Notes: generated from the sequence alone by a model not told the origin. DNA of 64,000 bases from Pseudomonas cremoricolorata (GCF_000759535.1 NZ_CP009455.1:3534001-3598000); one strand, 5' to 3'. Numbered from the stretch's first letter, positions 26,370 to 35,867 are shown. Made by a program: numbers and translations.

Positions 26370-27317
26370 TCACTCATCCCCGTCCTTCACCACCCGATTG
26401 GCGATCCCGAACGGTACATGCACCATCGGCAGGTCCGCTGCGGCGGAGTCGAGGTGGCTGCGCTGGTCGTCGAAGAACATGTGCGGCTTGAGGATCGACA
26501 GCACCCGCCGCTTGTCCATGCCGCCGAGGAAGAACGATTCATCCGGCGACACGCCCCAGTCTTTCAGCGTAGTCACCAGGCGTTCGTGGGAGGGTGCGTT
26601 GCGCGCGGTGATGATGGCGATGCGCAGAATGCGCTGGTAGTCAGGGTTTTCGGCAAGCTTCTGGTCTTCCAGGCCGCGAATCAGCGAGAGCTTGCGGAAC
26701 AGGTCGGCCAGTGGCCCGGGCTGGTGCGGGATGGCCTTGCGCGTCTGCTCGTGGTGTTGGAAGGCGACCAGGTCCAGCGCCTGCTTGTACACGGCCTCGG
26801 CCTCGTCGTCGGCTATCACCCCATCGAAGTCGAAGGCCACGCGCAGCTCGTTGTCCAGCGCGTCGTCGTAGATGCGCGAGGGCAGCACACGGCCGGCCGG
26901 GTAGCTGGCATCGATGGCGCGCTGCACATCGCTCTCGTTGGCGCTCAGAAACAGCGACGCATTGAACGCCGGGATGTACTCGTACGGCGAGCGTCCCGAC
27001 ATGAACGCTGCGCGGCTGATGTCCAGCCCATAGTGCTCGATGGAGCGAAACACCCGCAGGCCGGTTTCCGGCGAGTTGCGCGAGAGCAGCACCACCTCCA
27101 CGGGCAACTGCTGGGGAAACGCCTGATTGATGCTGAGAAAACGGCGAATGAACGGGAACGCTACACCGGTGGCGAACGGCGTATCGATGTTCTGCTCGTG
27201 GTGCAGGCGATACGCCTCGACGCCTTCGGTGGCGTAGATGTGGTCTGATTCGGTGAGGTCGAACAGCGCGCTGGAGGCGACGCCGACCACCAGTTTTTCC
27301 TCGATGGGGTAGGGCAT
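26370..27317 (-). CDS. Cytosolic 5'-nucleotidase family protein
   Basis: A 315-aa protein of the PF06189 5'-nucleotidase family, which hydrolyses nucleoside monophosphates. The N-terminal part contains VVGVASSALFDLTES, then the sugar/phosphate segment EVVLLSRNSPETGLRV. The haloacid-dehalogenase-type motif VAFDFDGVIADDEAE lies at about residues 164-178, and a SFFLGGMDK segment near the end. It converges with fdhE; the 53-base gap holds a CTACAGG/CCTGTAG hairpin that may end both transcripts. The natural substrate is not known. Confidence 0.82.
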   Translation of the reverse strand: MPYPIEEKLVVGVASSALFDLTESDHIYATEGVEAYRLHHEQNIDTPFATGVAFPFIRRFLSINQAFPQQLPVEVVLLSRNSPETGLRVFRSIEHYGLDISRAAFMSGRSPYEYIPAFNASLFLSANESDVQRAIDASYPAGRVLPSRIYDDALDNELRVAFDFDGVIADDEAEAVYKQALDLVAFQHHEQTRKAIPHQPGPLADLFRKLSLIRGLEDQKLAENPDYQRILRIAIITARNAPSHERLVTTLKDWGVSPDESFFLGGMDKRRVLSILKPHMFFDDQRSHLDSAAADLPMVHVPFGIANRVVKDGDE

Positions 27318-27377
27318 GCCAGGCTCCCGGGAGGCGAGCCGCTCAGGCGTGCTCGCGCAGTGGTCGATGCGACAGGG

Positions 27378-27878
27378 TCAACGGCTGGCCTGAGGCTTGC
27401 GGCCTTCGGCGAAGCCGAGCAGGCGTTCGCCTTCCAAGCGGTATTTGATCCACTCATCCTGCGGCTCGGCGCCCAGTGACTGATAGAAGCCGATGGCCGG
27501 GGCGTTCCAGTCCAGCACGCTCCACTCAAGGCGTCCGCAGTCGTTGGCCACAGCCTCTTGGGCGATGTGCCGCAGCAGTTCACGGCCAGCGCCGGCGCCA
27601 CGTTGCTCGGGGGTGATGTACAGGTCTTCCAGGTAGATGCCGCGCCGACCCAGCCAGGTCGAGTAGCTGTAGAAGTACACGGCATAGCCGATCGCCACAC
27701 CGTCGCGCTCGCAGATCAGGCTGCAGACGTTGCTGCCTTCATCGAACAGACTGCGCTCGATGTCGGCCACCGAGGCGATGACCTCGTGCCGCGCCCGCTC
27801 GTATTCGGCGAGTTCGATGATGAAAGCCAGAATCTGTGCAGCGTCACTGCGCTGCGCCGGGCGGATCGAGACGGACAT
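27378..27878 (-). CDS. GNAT-family N-acetyltransferase, diamine acetyltransferase-like
   Basis: A 166-aa acetyltransferase with the acetyl-CoA loop PEQRGAGAGRELL and the C-terminal SVLDWNAPAIGFYQSLGA segment typical of spermidine/diamine acetyltransferases. YLEDLYITPEQRG fits the same subgroup. A GAGGAAG ribosome site precedes the ATG, and a run of eleven C (G on the + strand) lies just upstream of it. The 5'-nucleotidase gene follows after 60 bases on the same strand. The substrate is inferred, not shown. Confidence 0.85.
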   Translation of the reverse strand: MSVSIRPAQRSDAAQILAFIIELAEYERARHEVIASVADIERSLFDEGSNVCSLICERDGVAIGYAVYFYSYSTWLGRRGIYLEDLYITPEQRGAGAGRELLRHIAQEAVANDCGRLEWSVLDWNAPAIGFYQSLGAEPQDEWIKYRLEGERLLGFAEGRKPQASR

Positions 27879-27897
27879 GACAAGGCTTCCTCAGTGC

Positions 27898-27908
27898 GGG
27901 GGGGGGGG
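27898..27908 (+). repeat. Eleven-G homopolymer upstream of the acetyltransferase gene
   Basis: G11 on the + strand, C11 on the transcribed side, about 20 bases before the acetyltransferase ATG and just outside its ribosome site. Runs of this length are rare and prone to slippage or sequencing error. Confidence 0.9.
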
Positions 27909-27973
27909 CCATTCTAGCGGCGCCAGGCCGTGCTGACGATGCTTTGGAGGCAAATAGCGGCGTTCTGCTGGCA

Positions 27974-28013
27974 GTACAGTCAGGTGTATTGGAAAAATAT
28001 AAGGTAACTGTAC
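27974..28013 (+). promoter_or_regulatory. Inverted repeat GTACAGT-N26-ACTGTAC, likely operator/promoter
   Basis: Two perfect 7-base arms with centres 33 bases, about three helical turns, apart. The spacer is AT-rich (GGAAAAATATAAGG) and contains a possible -10. It sits just upstream of the LysE exporter gene. TGTACAGT-like half-sites are known for MocR/GntR-type regulators; the regulator here is not in view. Confidence 0.55.
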
Positions 28014-28079
28014 ATGTCTGAGAGGGGCGCCGCTCCGTTACCGTGCACTGACAACGACAACCCGTGCGGACCTCTCGCC

Positions 28080-28700
28080 ATGCTTGGCTCCTATGATTTG
28101 CTCACTGCCTTCGTGCTCTATGCCTTCGTTTCCTCCATCACCCCCGGCCCGAACAACACCATGCTGCTGGCCTCTGGGGTCAATTTCGGCGCGTGGCGTA
28201 CGCTGCCCCATGCGTTGGGGGTAAGCATTGGCTTCATGGTCATGGTGATTGCCGTGGGCCTTGGCCTGGGCGAAGTGTTCAAGCTCTGGCCGGTGCTCTA
28301 CACCGTGCTGCGCTACGTCGGCGCCGCTTACCTGCTGTACCTGGCCTGGAAGATCGCCACGTCTGGGCCGATGTCCGAAGACGATGGCAGCACGCGCAAG
28401 CCGCTGAGCTTTCTCGGCGCCGCGGCATTTCAGTGGGTCAACCCAAAGGCCTGGGTGATGGCAGTGGGCGCTATCGCCACCTACGTGCCGGCGCAGGGTT
28501 ATCTGCTCAACGTGCTGTTGATCGGGTTGATCTTCATGCTGGTCAACCTGCCCAGCGTTGGCGTCTGGGTGATGTGCGGCAGCGCCTTGCGCAACGTGCT
28601 GCGCAACCCGCGTTGGCTGGTGCTGTTCAATGTCCTGATGGCCGCCTTGCTGGTGATATCGCTGTACCCGCTGCTGTTCGTAGAATCAGGGTTTTCCTGA
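28080..28700 (+). CDS. LysE/RhtB-family amino acid exporter
   Basis: A 206-aa inner-membrane protein with about six spans and the LysE motif SSITPGPNNTML near the N terminus; WVNPKAWVMAVG marks the middle. Such proteins export amino acids or related metabolites. ATG 28080 gives the family's usual N terminus (MLGSYDLLTAFVLYAF). An earlier in-frame ATG at 28014 directly follows the operator and would add 22 unrelated residues. It is followed 18 bases later by a hydrolase gene. Confidence 0.87.
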   Translation: MLGSYDLLTAFVLYAFVSSITPGPNNTMLLASGVNFGAWRTLPHALGVSIGFMVMVIAVGLGLGEVFKLWPVLYTVLRYVGAAYLLYLAWKIATSGPMSEDDGSTRKPLSFLGAAAFQWVNPKAWVMAVGAIATYVPAQGYLLNVLLIGLIFMLVNLPSVGVWVMCGSALRNVLRNPRWLVLFNVLMAALLVISLYPLLFVESGFS

Positions 28701-28718
28701 GCGCGAGCGCCATCTGCC

Positions 28719-29597
28719 ATGCATCTGATCCCGTGGTCCCACCGCAGCTCCGAAGGCTTTACCTTGCGCGGCTGGCGCTCACCGGCCAGCGGCAAGCCGC
28801 TGTTGCATGTGCTGCATGGCAACGGCTTTTGCTGCCTGGTGTATCAGCCGCTGCTGCTGCAGTTGAGCGGGCATTTCGACCTGTGGCTGAGCGATGTCCA
28901 GGGCCACGGCGACAGCGACCATGGCGGCGCGTTTCGTGGCTGGGACCGCACCGCAGCGCTGGCGGTCGAGGCGTTCCAGGCCGGACGTGGCGAGTACGGC
29001 GACGTGCCACGCTATGCCATAGGCCACAGCTTTGGCGGTGTGTTGAGCGGTTTGATACTGGCCGCACATCCCCGGTTGTTCCAGCGCGCGGTGCTGCTCG
29101 ATCCGGTGCTGTTCAGCCGCCGCATGATCGGTCTGATGAAAGTCGCCAGCCTGCTTGGTCTGGAACGTCGCCATGGCCTGGCGCGCAAGGCCGCCCAGCG
29201 CCGCAGCCACTGGCCTGACCGCGCGGCGGCGCTTGCCGGCCTGCGCGGGCGAGGCATCTTCAAGGGCTGGCAGGACGAGGCTTTGCAAGCCTATGTCGAG
29301 CATGCCCTGGGCGACGGTCCCGAAGGCGTGGTGCTCAAGTGCCGGCCCAGCCGCGAAGCGGATGTGTTTGCCAGCATGCCGCAGCGGCTCTGGCCTAGCT
29401 TGCAACGTATCGACAGCGCCACCCTGATCCTGCATGGCCAGGGGAGCTACCCCTTCGTCGGCCCGTCAGCTCAGCGCCTGGCGCGGATCAACCCGCAGGT
29501 GCAGCAGCGGCAGGTGCCAGGCGGACACTGTTTCATGCAGGAGCATGTCGAGGCCACCGCCGCACAGGTACGCGGCTTTCTATACGCGGGGCGATAG
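28719..29597 (+). CDS. Alpha/beta-hydrolase
   Basis: A 292-aa hydrolase. HGNGFCC gives the oxyanion-hole region, DVQGHGDSD the next loop, and GHSFGG holds the nucleophile serine (about residue 110). The end carries GGHCFMQEHVE with the catalytic histidine. No signal peptide. Its position after the LysE gene suggests co-transcription, but the substrate cannot be inferred. Confidence 0.85.
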   Translation: MHLIPWSHRSSEGFTLRGWRSPASGKPLLHVLHGNGFCCLVYQPLLLQLSGHFDLWLSDVQGHGDSDHGGAFRGWDRTAALAVEAFQAGRGEYGDVPRYAIGHSFGGVLSGLILAAHPRLFQRAVLLDPVLFSRRMIGLMKVASLLGLERRHGLARKAAQRRSHWPDRAAALAGLRGRGIFKGWQDEALQAYVEHALGDGPEGVVLKCRPSREADVFASMPQRLWPSLQRIDSATLILHGQGSYPFVGPSAQRLARINPQVQQRQVPGGHCFMQEHVEATAAQVRGFLYAGR

Positions 29598-29642
29598 ACG
29601 ACGTCTGGGCGGGCTCAACGCACCCGTGCGTGGGGTAGTGGG

Positions 29643-29666
29643 GAAAAAGAACGGGGCTTGCGCCCC
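29643..29666 (-). terminator. Terminator of the small membrane protein gene
   Basis: Read on the minus strand: GGGGC, loop GCAA, GCCCC, GTTC, then a TTTTT run. It lies about 45 bases beyond the stop of the minus-strand gene at 29712 and could also limit antisense reading into the hydrolase gene. Confidence 0.6.
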
Positions 29667-29711
29667 TGGTTCGAATCAGTCTGATCGATGCGCGCTCGAA
29701 CGGCGGCTCCA

Positions 29712-29894
29712 TCAGCCGTGGGCGTAGATCATATGTACGGGCCGACGGATCGGGCGATACACACGACGCGCGGGCTGTGATGGTTCGGCAGGGACTGCAT
29801 GACGGCGCACGATGCGCATCACACCCCACAACATCGCCAGTGCTACCGCTACCCAGGCACTCATCAGGCTCAAAAGGGTCATCGCCAGGCTCAT
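29712..29894 (-). CDS. Small single-span membrane protein
   Basis: A 60-aa protein: one hydrophobic helix (MTLLSLMSAWVAVALAMLWGVMRIV) followed by a basic, proline-rich tail (RRVYRPIRRPVHM). The ribosome site AAAGGAG at six bases from the ATG is nearly ideal, and a terminator follows the stop, so it is likely a real monocistronic gene. No family is recognised. The trehalose-synthase-like gene ends 188 bases upstream on the same strand. Confidence 0.65.
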   Translation of the reverse strand: MSLAMTLLSLMSAWVAVALAMLWGVMRIVRRHAVPAEPSQPARRVYRPIRRPVHMIYAHG

Positions 29895-30082
29895 ATAAAG
29901 CTCCTTTGCTTTGTGGTCCTCTCCTAATGACTGACTGGCGGGGGTATGAGGGATTCAAAAAAACTTGCCAAGTCGTTGTATCTACTGGATGAACGGGCGT
30001 ACATCCAGCCAGGTATGGCGCTCCTTCACAGCAGGAACGGCTATTGGCCGCCCCCGCACGTGTGCAGCGCGCACGCTTGCCC

Positions 30083-32149
30083 TCACACATGCCCACTGCT
30101 GTTGACGATGCGCAGACACAGCGCCTCGAACGGATCGAGGTTGATCATCAGCCGGCCGTCTTCGGTGAGGTCGCCCTCGACCGTCTCGTTGATCATGTCC
30201 ACCACCGTGCCGGGTGTGAAACCGCTCAGTTGCAGCTCTTCGGCGATCACGCTCTGGCCGAAGTTCAACGCGCTGATCTGAATGCCGCGCCCTGCAGGCA
30301 ATTCGTGGACCATCACCAGCAGGCCAGGGCTCGCGACGTCTGGCACCAGCACCTGGCGGCTGGTGGCGATGCCGTAGGCCTGGCGTACCGCCAGCAGCTT
30401 CTTCACCTTGCTGGCGAACGAATCGGGATCGTCCAGCTGTTCATCCAGGCTGCCATACAGCGCGCGTGCACGGGGCATGCCGCGTACCGAGTGCTCGGCG
30501 TCATGGGCAAGGCCGGCCAGGTCGTACCCGCCACGGTGAATCCAGCGGGTGTCGCCATCGAGCATGCGCTCGGCCACGGCTTCAGCTGGCAAGGGCAGGG
30601 CGCCGACCATATCCCAGCCCGATAGCGCCACCACCCCTGGCTGCATGGCGTTGTACATCACCAGCAGCAGGTGCACCTTCTGGATCTGCTCGATGTCGGC
30701 GGCGCTGATCTGGTCCAGGTCGCGGATGCCCAGGGCTGCGGTGATCAGGCTGGCGGTGGTGCACGAGATGCCGTTGGTGACGAAACGCAGGTTGTAGGGC
30801 GCGTGTTCACCGGACAACCGTTCGTAGATCTCTTCACGGATGTGCTCGCGCAGGATGTTGCCCGGCAGGGTCTGGCCCTTGTAGTGGTACATGTCGTGGG
30901 CATGCAGGGTCCAGAAGTGCACCAGTTCCACGGTCAGCTCATCGTGGTTCTGCAAGGCGTGAATCAGGGAGGCGGGGTCGATGTCAAACGCCTGCATCTC
31001 CTTGAACATCAGCCGCAGGAACTCCGTATCGCCAGTCAGCAACGCATGCTGGTAAGCCGGACGGGTGATGAAGTCGTAGGACAGATCCGCGCCACCCTTG
31101 GACATCTGCGCAATGTCGTCGAGGGTCAGGTTCAGTTCCTGGAAGCTGAAGCCGCCGGCCTTGCGAATCATGCCGCCGATCAGCTGGTTGCCCACCAGCG
31201 ACAGCGGATGGCTCTCCGACCAGGCGGTCCCTTCGGCGCGGATTTCCACGCCGAGAAAGCCGTTGGCGTCCAGGCGCAAGCCGCGGGCGCCGAGGCAATC
31301 GAGGGCGTGCAGGGCATCGCCAATGATCATCTGCTGGGCACTGAAACTGGGGTCGAGCCAGTTGAGCGAAGGCTGACCTTCCTTGAAGTAATGCAGGTAG
31401 ACCCACCGCCGGACCACGCCGTCACTGCCCGTCACCGGTGCGGTGACGCTCCAGTCGGTTTCCTTGACCCCCGGCTCGAAGAAGATCACCCGTTGCAACT
31501 GGCCGACGATGTAATGCCGCGCCTTGAGCTCGTCGCACTGCGCCGGCAGCAGGTTGAGCGTATCGCGGCCGGGCGGTACATCGGGCAGCAGGTGCCAGTC
31601 CTCCTGGCGAATCTCGACCATGTGGTACAGGCCGGGGTAAGCGCCGTGGCCCATCTGTGCAAGGCGGAAGTCGGCGCCCTTGCCGGTGTGCGAGGGGATC
31701 AGGTCATCGATGGTCACGGCGTTGTGCGCGGCGGCCAGGCGGCTCATCTGCACCAGCTCCTGCTCGGTGCCATACAACGGGTCGATGTCGAAACTGATAC
31801 GGTCGAAGTTGCCATCGACGCTGGGCGTGAAGCCGCGCCCCTGCACGCCGCCCGACTGCTTGATGGGACCTGTGTGAATCCCTTGCACGCCGATTTCCGA
31901 CAGGCGCTTCCACAGCGCTTCATGGCCCAGTGCTGCGAGCACCGAGCAACCCTCGGGGGCGATGATCGCATCGGGATAGACGGTCAGCCATACCGAGGCA
32001 ATCTGCGTAGCGCGCCGCGGCTGGGCTTCGGCGTAGGGGTTGAGCCACAGCCGCGACTGCCCGGAATACTGGCGGGCGCGGTCCTGCGAGACCTTGAGCA
32101 TCGATTGCTGTTCGAGCCAGTTCACGTACGACGGATCAGGGTGCGACAT
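30083..32149 (-). CDS. GH13 trehalose synthase-like glucosyltransferase
   Basis: A 688-aa family GH13 enzyme of the TreS (maltose/trehalose interconversion) type. The three catalytic acids are recognisable: Asp294 (GLRLDANG), Glu338 (FQELNL) and Asp403 (LQNHDE). Length exceeds a bare TreS (about 550 aa) and there is no maltokinase fusion. The ATG at 32149 has AGAGGA in front; the longer frame upstream would add about 97 low-complexity residues. It stands alone, away from other trehalose or glycogen genes in the window. A different GH13 specificity cannot be excluded. Confidence 0.78.
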   Translation of the reverse strand: MSHPDPSYVNWLEQQSMLKVSQDRARQYSGQSRLWLNPYAEAQPRRATQIASVWLTVYPDAIIAPEGCSVLAALGHEALWKRLSEIGVQGIHTGPIKQSGGVQGRGFTPSVDGNFDRISFDIDPLYGTEQELVQMSRLAAAHNAVTIDDLIPSHTGKGADFRLAQMGHGAYPGLYHMVEIRQEDWHLLPDVPPGRDTLNLLPAQCDELKARHYIVGQLQRVIFFEPGVKETDWSVTAPVTGSDGVVRRWVYLHYFKEGQPSLNWLDPSFSAQQMIIGDALHALDCLGARGLRLDANGFLGVEIRAEGTAWSESHPLSLVGNQLIGGMIRKAGGFSFQELNLTLDDIAQMSKGGADLSYDFITRPAYQHALLTGDTEFLRLMFKEMQAFDIDPASLIHALQNHDELTVELVHFWTLHAHDMYHYKGQTLPGNILREHIREEIYERLSGEHAPYNLRFVTNGISCTTASLITAALGIRDLDQISAADIEQIQKVHLLLVMYNAMQPGVVALSGWDMVGALPLPAEAVAERMLDGDTRWIHRGGYDLAGLAHDAEHSVRGMPRARALYGSLDEQLDDPDSFASKVKKLLAVRQAYGIATSRQVLVPDVASPGLLVMVHELPAGRGIQISALNFGQSVIAEELQLSGFTPGTVVDMINETVEGDLTEDGRLMINLDPFEALCLRIVNSSGHV

Positions 32150-32300
32150 CGGGCGTCCTCTTCTGCGCGGGTTCCGGGTGTCCCTGTATGACGACGCTGC
32201 GACGTGGTCGTTCGTCCGGCTTGGCAGATGAAGGCGACGGGCGTGCCACGCTGCTGGAGTGGCACGCCGCGCAGATGCGTGTTGCGCAGACCCTCCGAAG

Positions 32301-32316
32301 TTGGCACGCTTGCTGC
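32301..32316 (+). promoter_or_regulatory. Sigma-54-type promoter TTGGCACGCTTGCTGC
   Basis: GG and GC are separated by exactly ten bases, and TGGCACG-N4-CTGC differs from the TGGCACG-N4-TTGC consensus at one base. Predicted start near 32327, ahead of AAGGAAG and the TTG start of the next gene. Confidence 0.5.
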
Positions 32317-32351
32317 GCCGTTTCACCTCTCCACCTGAAGGAAGCTTGCGC

Positions 32352-33101
32352 TTGAACTGGGAAAAAGTCGGTAAGACCCTCGCCGGCGTGCTGCTCGCGC
32401 TGCTGTGCATCGCCGCCTTGTTCCTGCTGTTCAGGGACAATGCCCGGCTCGAGGCTGACCTGACCTACCAGACGCTCACCTATCCCAGCCAATTCAGCGA
32501 ACGTATCACCCAGACCAACGATGCGCTCAAGTACGAGCAACTTTACGACCGTGCCCGCAGTATCAGTGACAACACGCTGAGCCACGAGCAACTCGACAAG
32601 CTGGTCGACCTGGCCCAGGCCCCGTACCGAAGGCTGTTCGCCAAACCCTTCGAGGCAGGCCTGGTCGATCACCGTACTGGCCTGTTCATCACCTTGCACA
32701 ATGCCGGCGACACGCCCATCAAGGACGTGCGCATCCGCCTGCCCGCCAAGGGCCTGGTGCAGGTCCGCGATGAAGCCGGCAACGACACCCTCCTCGAAGC
32801 CGCGACCAGCAGCGTCGACATTCCGCTGATCGGGCCGCAGGCCCAGACCCGGGTATGGATCTATTTCGACGGCGACTATGGGCAGATCACCCAGGCCGGC
32901 GCACGCATCAGCCATGCCGACGGTGACACCGAAGTGCGCGTGCATGAAGCCTTCGCCGGCCTGCAGGCGAGCGTTGCCCGCTATGCGGTGGAACTGATCG
33001 TGGCCCTCGGCTGGCTGCTGCTGACCCTGTTCGGTCTGGGCTACATCTGCCTGCTGCAACACCGGGCACTCGCGGCGAAGAACAAGAGCGGGCGGGACTG
33101 A
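32352..33101 (+). CDS. Two-span membrane protein of unknown function
   Basis: A 249-aa protein, N-terminal helix ([19 protein letters not shown]), about 165 residues outside the cytoplasm, and a C-terminal helix ([20 protein letters not shown]) ending in a short basic tail. The outer part has a beta-sandwich-like stretch ([22 protein letters not shown]) as in extracellular Ig-like domains. There is no ATG in a suitable place. A TTG at 32352, seven bases after AAGGAAG, is the best start; the frame is open further upstream. It is not a FecR-type anti-sigma protein despite preceding a TonB-dependent receptor. Confidence 0.65.
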   Translation: MNWEKVGKTLAGVLLALLCIAALFLLFRDNARLEADLTYQTLTYPSQFSERITQTNDALKYEQLYDRARSISDNTLSHEQLDKLVDLAQAPYRRLFAKPFEAGLVDHRTGLFITLHNAGDTPIKDVRIRLPAKGLVQVRDEAGNDTLLEAATSSVDIPLIGPQAQTRVWIYFDGDYGQITQAGARISHADGDTEVRVHEAFAGLQASVARYAVELIVALGWLLLTLFGLGYICLLQHRALAAKNKSGRD

Positions 33102-33218
33102 GAACGCACCCTGGTGCCCGACGCCCACACGGCATCTGCAAAAAATGCAGCTTGCGTGTCCCCTTTTTTCAAGTCGGCTGTCATGTAGGGCAATTGAGCC
33201 CCACACGAGAGCCCTACC

Positions 33219-35633
33219 ATGTCCTTATTGCCGCGCCAGCACCCGCGCCTGGCGTCTTCGATTTCCATGCCCACCTTGTGTCTGGTCCTGGGCCTGAGCG
33301 CCGTGCCCGAGCTGGCGCTGGCCGAGACGCAGCCGCGCCACTTCCAGATTCCTGCCGGCACCCTGAGCAGCGCGCTGACCCGTTTTGCCGGACAGGCCGG
33401 GGTCAGCCTGTCGGTCGACCCTGCTCTGGTGGCTGGCAAGCAGAGCCCGGTGCTGTCCGGGCAGTACAGCGTGCAGGAAGGCTTTGCGCGTTTGCTGCAA
33501 GGCACTGGCCTGCAACTGCAGGCGGTTGGCACCGACAGCTACACCCTGGTGCCGATCGCCAGCGAAGGCGCCGCCCTGGAAATCGCGCCGACCACCATCC
33601 AGAGCCTGCAAGCCGGCGCGGCGCTGGAGGGCGAGCGCTATGCCGGCGGCCAGGTGGTGCGGCGCGGTTCCCAGGGGCTGCTGGGCTCGCGGGACTTCAT
33701 GGACACGCCGTTCAGCATGACCACCTACAGCAGCGAGTCGATCAAGGCCCAGCAGGCGCGCACCCTGAGCGACATGGTCGCCAGTGACCCTTCGGTGCGC
33801 ACCACCAACCCGGCCGGTGGACGTTTCGAGCAGTTCACCGTACGCGGTTTCAGCCTGTTCAACAGCGATGTCTCCTATGGCGGTCTGTACGGCGTGCTGC
33901 CGACCTACAGCATCGACATGGAAATGGCCGACCGGGTCGACATCATCAAAGGTCCGAGTCAGCTGATCAACGGCATCTCGCCGCGCGGCAGCGTCGGCGG
34001 CGGCATCAACATCGTGCCCAAGCACGCAGGCGACGCACCGCTCAGCGAATTCACCGCCAGCTACGCCTCTGACAGTCAACTGGGCGGCGCGGTGGACGTC
34101 AGCCGCCGCTTTGGCGACCAAGACCAGTTCGGCGTGCGCTTCAACGGCGTCAAACAGGCCGGCGATACCCCGTGGGACAAGCAGAGCGTCGATCGCCAGA
34201 TGGCCGTGGTCGGCCTGGATTTTCGCGGTGAGCGGCTGCGCCTGTCGACCGACTTCGGTCACACCGAGCGCTATACCGATGCGCCGCAGGAACGGGTGCT
34301 GGTCGGCGCCCTGGCCAAGGTGCCGGACGCCGACAAGGTGCGCCACAACTATGCGCAGAAGTGGAGCAAGGCGCGCACCCATGACACCTTTGGCATGATC
34401 AACGGTGAGTTCGATGTCAACGACTCGCTGATGGTCTACGGCGCCGTGGGCGCACGCGAAAGCAACCACGACTTCCTGCGCCACAATGTGCCGATCAGCA
34501 ACGATGCCGGCGACTTCGTCGTCGCCCCCCGCGGCTTCACCCGCGACGAGAGCGTGCGCACCGCCATAGCGGGTCTGCGCAACTGGTTCGATACCGGCTC
34601 GGTCAGCCATGAGGTGAACCTCTCGGCCAGCTACTTCTACATGGACTTCGAGAACGGCGACACCCGCTACGCCACCGGCAACAGCAACCTGTACGACCCG
34701 GTGGCAACGCCCAAACCCGGGTTGCCGACCCGGCCATCGTCGTCCACCTACACGGAAAACCGCTTCACCGGCGTGGCACTGTCCGACACCCTGGGCTTTC
34801 TCGATGACCGCCTGCTGCTGACCCTCGGCGCGCGCTGGCAGCGGGTGCAGGTGGATGACTGGGAAGACGGCGTCAAGGGCGAGACCGCCTACGACGAAGA
34901 AAAGCTCTCGCCGTCCGGCGGCATTCTGTTCAAGGCCACCGATCAATTGTCGTTGTACGCCAACTACATGGAAGGCCTGAGCCAGGGCAAGATCGCACCC
35001 GGCACAGCGAGCAACGAAGACGAAATCTTCCCGCCGTTCATCAGCCGTCAGCTGGAGGTGGGCGCCAAGTACGATTTTGGCCGCTACGCGCTGACCGCCA
35101 GCGCCTTTCGCATCAAGCAGCCGGCCTACGAGACCAACGCCGTCACGCGGGTGTTCGGCCCCAATGGCAAGCGCGAGAACACCGGTCTTGAGTTGAGCCT
35201 GTTCGGCGAACCGGTCAAGGGCGTGCGCCTGCTCGGTGGGGTGATGTACATCCACAGCGAGCTCAAGGACACCCTCGACAGCCGCTTCGACGGCAACCGC
35301 GCCCCGGCCACCCCGAGCTACAACGTCAACCTCGGTGCCGAATGGGACGTGCCCACGGTCGAGGGTCTGACCCTGACCGCGCGGGGTATTCATTCCAGCT
35401 CGCAGTACCTCGACCAGGCCAACAGCAAGAAGATCGACGGCTGGGAGCGCTACGACCTTGGTGCGCGCTATGCCTTCAAGGTCGAAGGTCGCGACGTGAC
35501 CCTGCGCGCCAGCGTCGAGAACGTGCTCAACGACCGTTACTGGGCCTCGGCCGGTGCCTCCGACGACAGCGAAGCCGGCCTGACCCTGTCGGCACCACGC
35601 ACCTGGTTGCTGTCGACCACCGTGGCGTTCTAA
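33219..35633 (+). CDS. TonB-dependent siderophore receptor with STN signalling domain
   Basis: An 804-aa outer-membrane receptor. A signal peptide ends near ELALA (about residue 35). A secretin/TonB N-terminal (STN) domain spans about residues 40-115 (FQIPAGTLSSALTRFAGQAGV). The plug follows (about 160-300, FEQFTVRGFSL, DIIKGPSQLINGISP), then a 22-strand barrel ending in aromatic TVAF. The family imports ferric siderophores such as hydroxamates and coprogen-like compounds. STN-bearing receptors normally signal through a FecR/FecI pair, but none is adjacent. A 17-bp imperfect hairpin follows the stop. Confidence 0.9.
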   Translation: MSLLPRQHPRLASSISMPTLCLVLGLSAVPELALAETQPRHFQIPAGTLSSALTRFAGQAGVSLSVDPALVAGKQSPVLSGQYSVQEGFARLLQGTGLQLQAVGTDSYTLVPIASEGAALEIAPTTIQSLQAGAALEGERYAGGQVVRRGSQGLLGSRDFMDTPFSMTTYSSESIKAQQARTLSDMVASDPSVRTTNPAGGRFEQFTVRGFSLFNSDVSYGGLYGVLPTYSIDMEMADRVDIIKGPSQLINGISPRGSVGGGINIVPKHAGDAPLSEFTASYASDSQLGGAVDVSRRFGDQDQFGVRFNGVKQAGDTPWDKQSVDRQMAVVGLDFRGERLRLSTDFGHTERYTDAPQERVLVGALAKVPDADKVRHNYAQKWSKARTHDTFGMINGEFDVNDSLMVYGAVGARESNHDFLRHNVPISNDAGDFVVAPRGFTRDESVRTAIAGLRNWFDTGSVSHEVNLSASYFYMDFENGDTRYATGNSNLYDPVATPKPGLPTRPSSSTYTENRFTGVALSDTLGFLDDRLLLTLGARWQRVQVDDWEDGVKGETAYDEEKLSPSGGILFKATDQLSLYANYMEGLSQGKIAPGTASNEDEIFPPFISRQLEVGAKYDFGRYALTASAFRIKQPAYETNAVTRVFGPNGKRENTGLELSLFGEPVKGVRLLGGVMYIHSELKDTLDSRFDGNRAPATPSYNVNLGAEWDVPTVEGLTLTARGIHSSSQYLDQANSKKIDGWERYDLGARYAFKVEGRDVTLRASVENVLNDRYWASAGASDDSEAGLTLSAPRTWLLSTTVAF

Positions 35634-35654
35634 GCCTCGTATCGAGCCTCAGAC

Positions 35655-35689
35655 TGGACTGCCCCACGGAAATCAGTGGAGGCAGTCCA
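35655..35689 (+). terminator. Hairpin after the TonB-dependent receptor gene
   Basis: TGGACTGCC...GGCAGTCCA plus an inner CCAC/GTGG with one bulged base. No clear T-run follows, so termination is probable but not certain. The remaining bases up to 35867 form the leader of the RsbR gene and contain no other gene. Confidence 0.45.
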
Positions 35690-35867
35690 AGGCGAACTGT
35701 CTGTAATAATCTTCGGCAAAATCCTGCCGATAACCTAGAATGCGCCGCACTCGCGATGGCGCATTGCGATTATCTGTTTGAATCTGCACAAACTATTCGA
35801 ACCTGCCAGTGTCATTCACTGCAGACAGAACGTTTTCGGGTTTCTTCCATTCTGGAGCACAGGGTTT

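Noticed and set aside
29668..29677. GGTTCGAATC resembling a tRNA T-loop
   Set aside because: The flanking stems do not pair and no acceptor or anticodon arm can be drawn; part of a minus-strand terminator region.
32352..33101. FecR-type anti-sigma factor for the receptor downstream
   Set aside because: It has two membrane spans with a short cytoplasmic end and no FecR or DUF4880 motif.
33225..35393. 722-codon minus-strand frame opposite the TonB-dependent receptor
   Set aside because: Arginine/valine/histidine-rich shadow without domain features.
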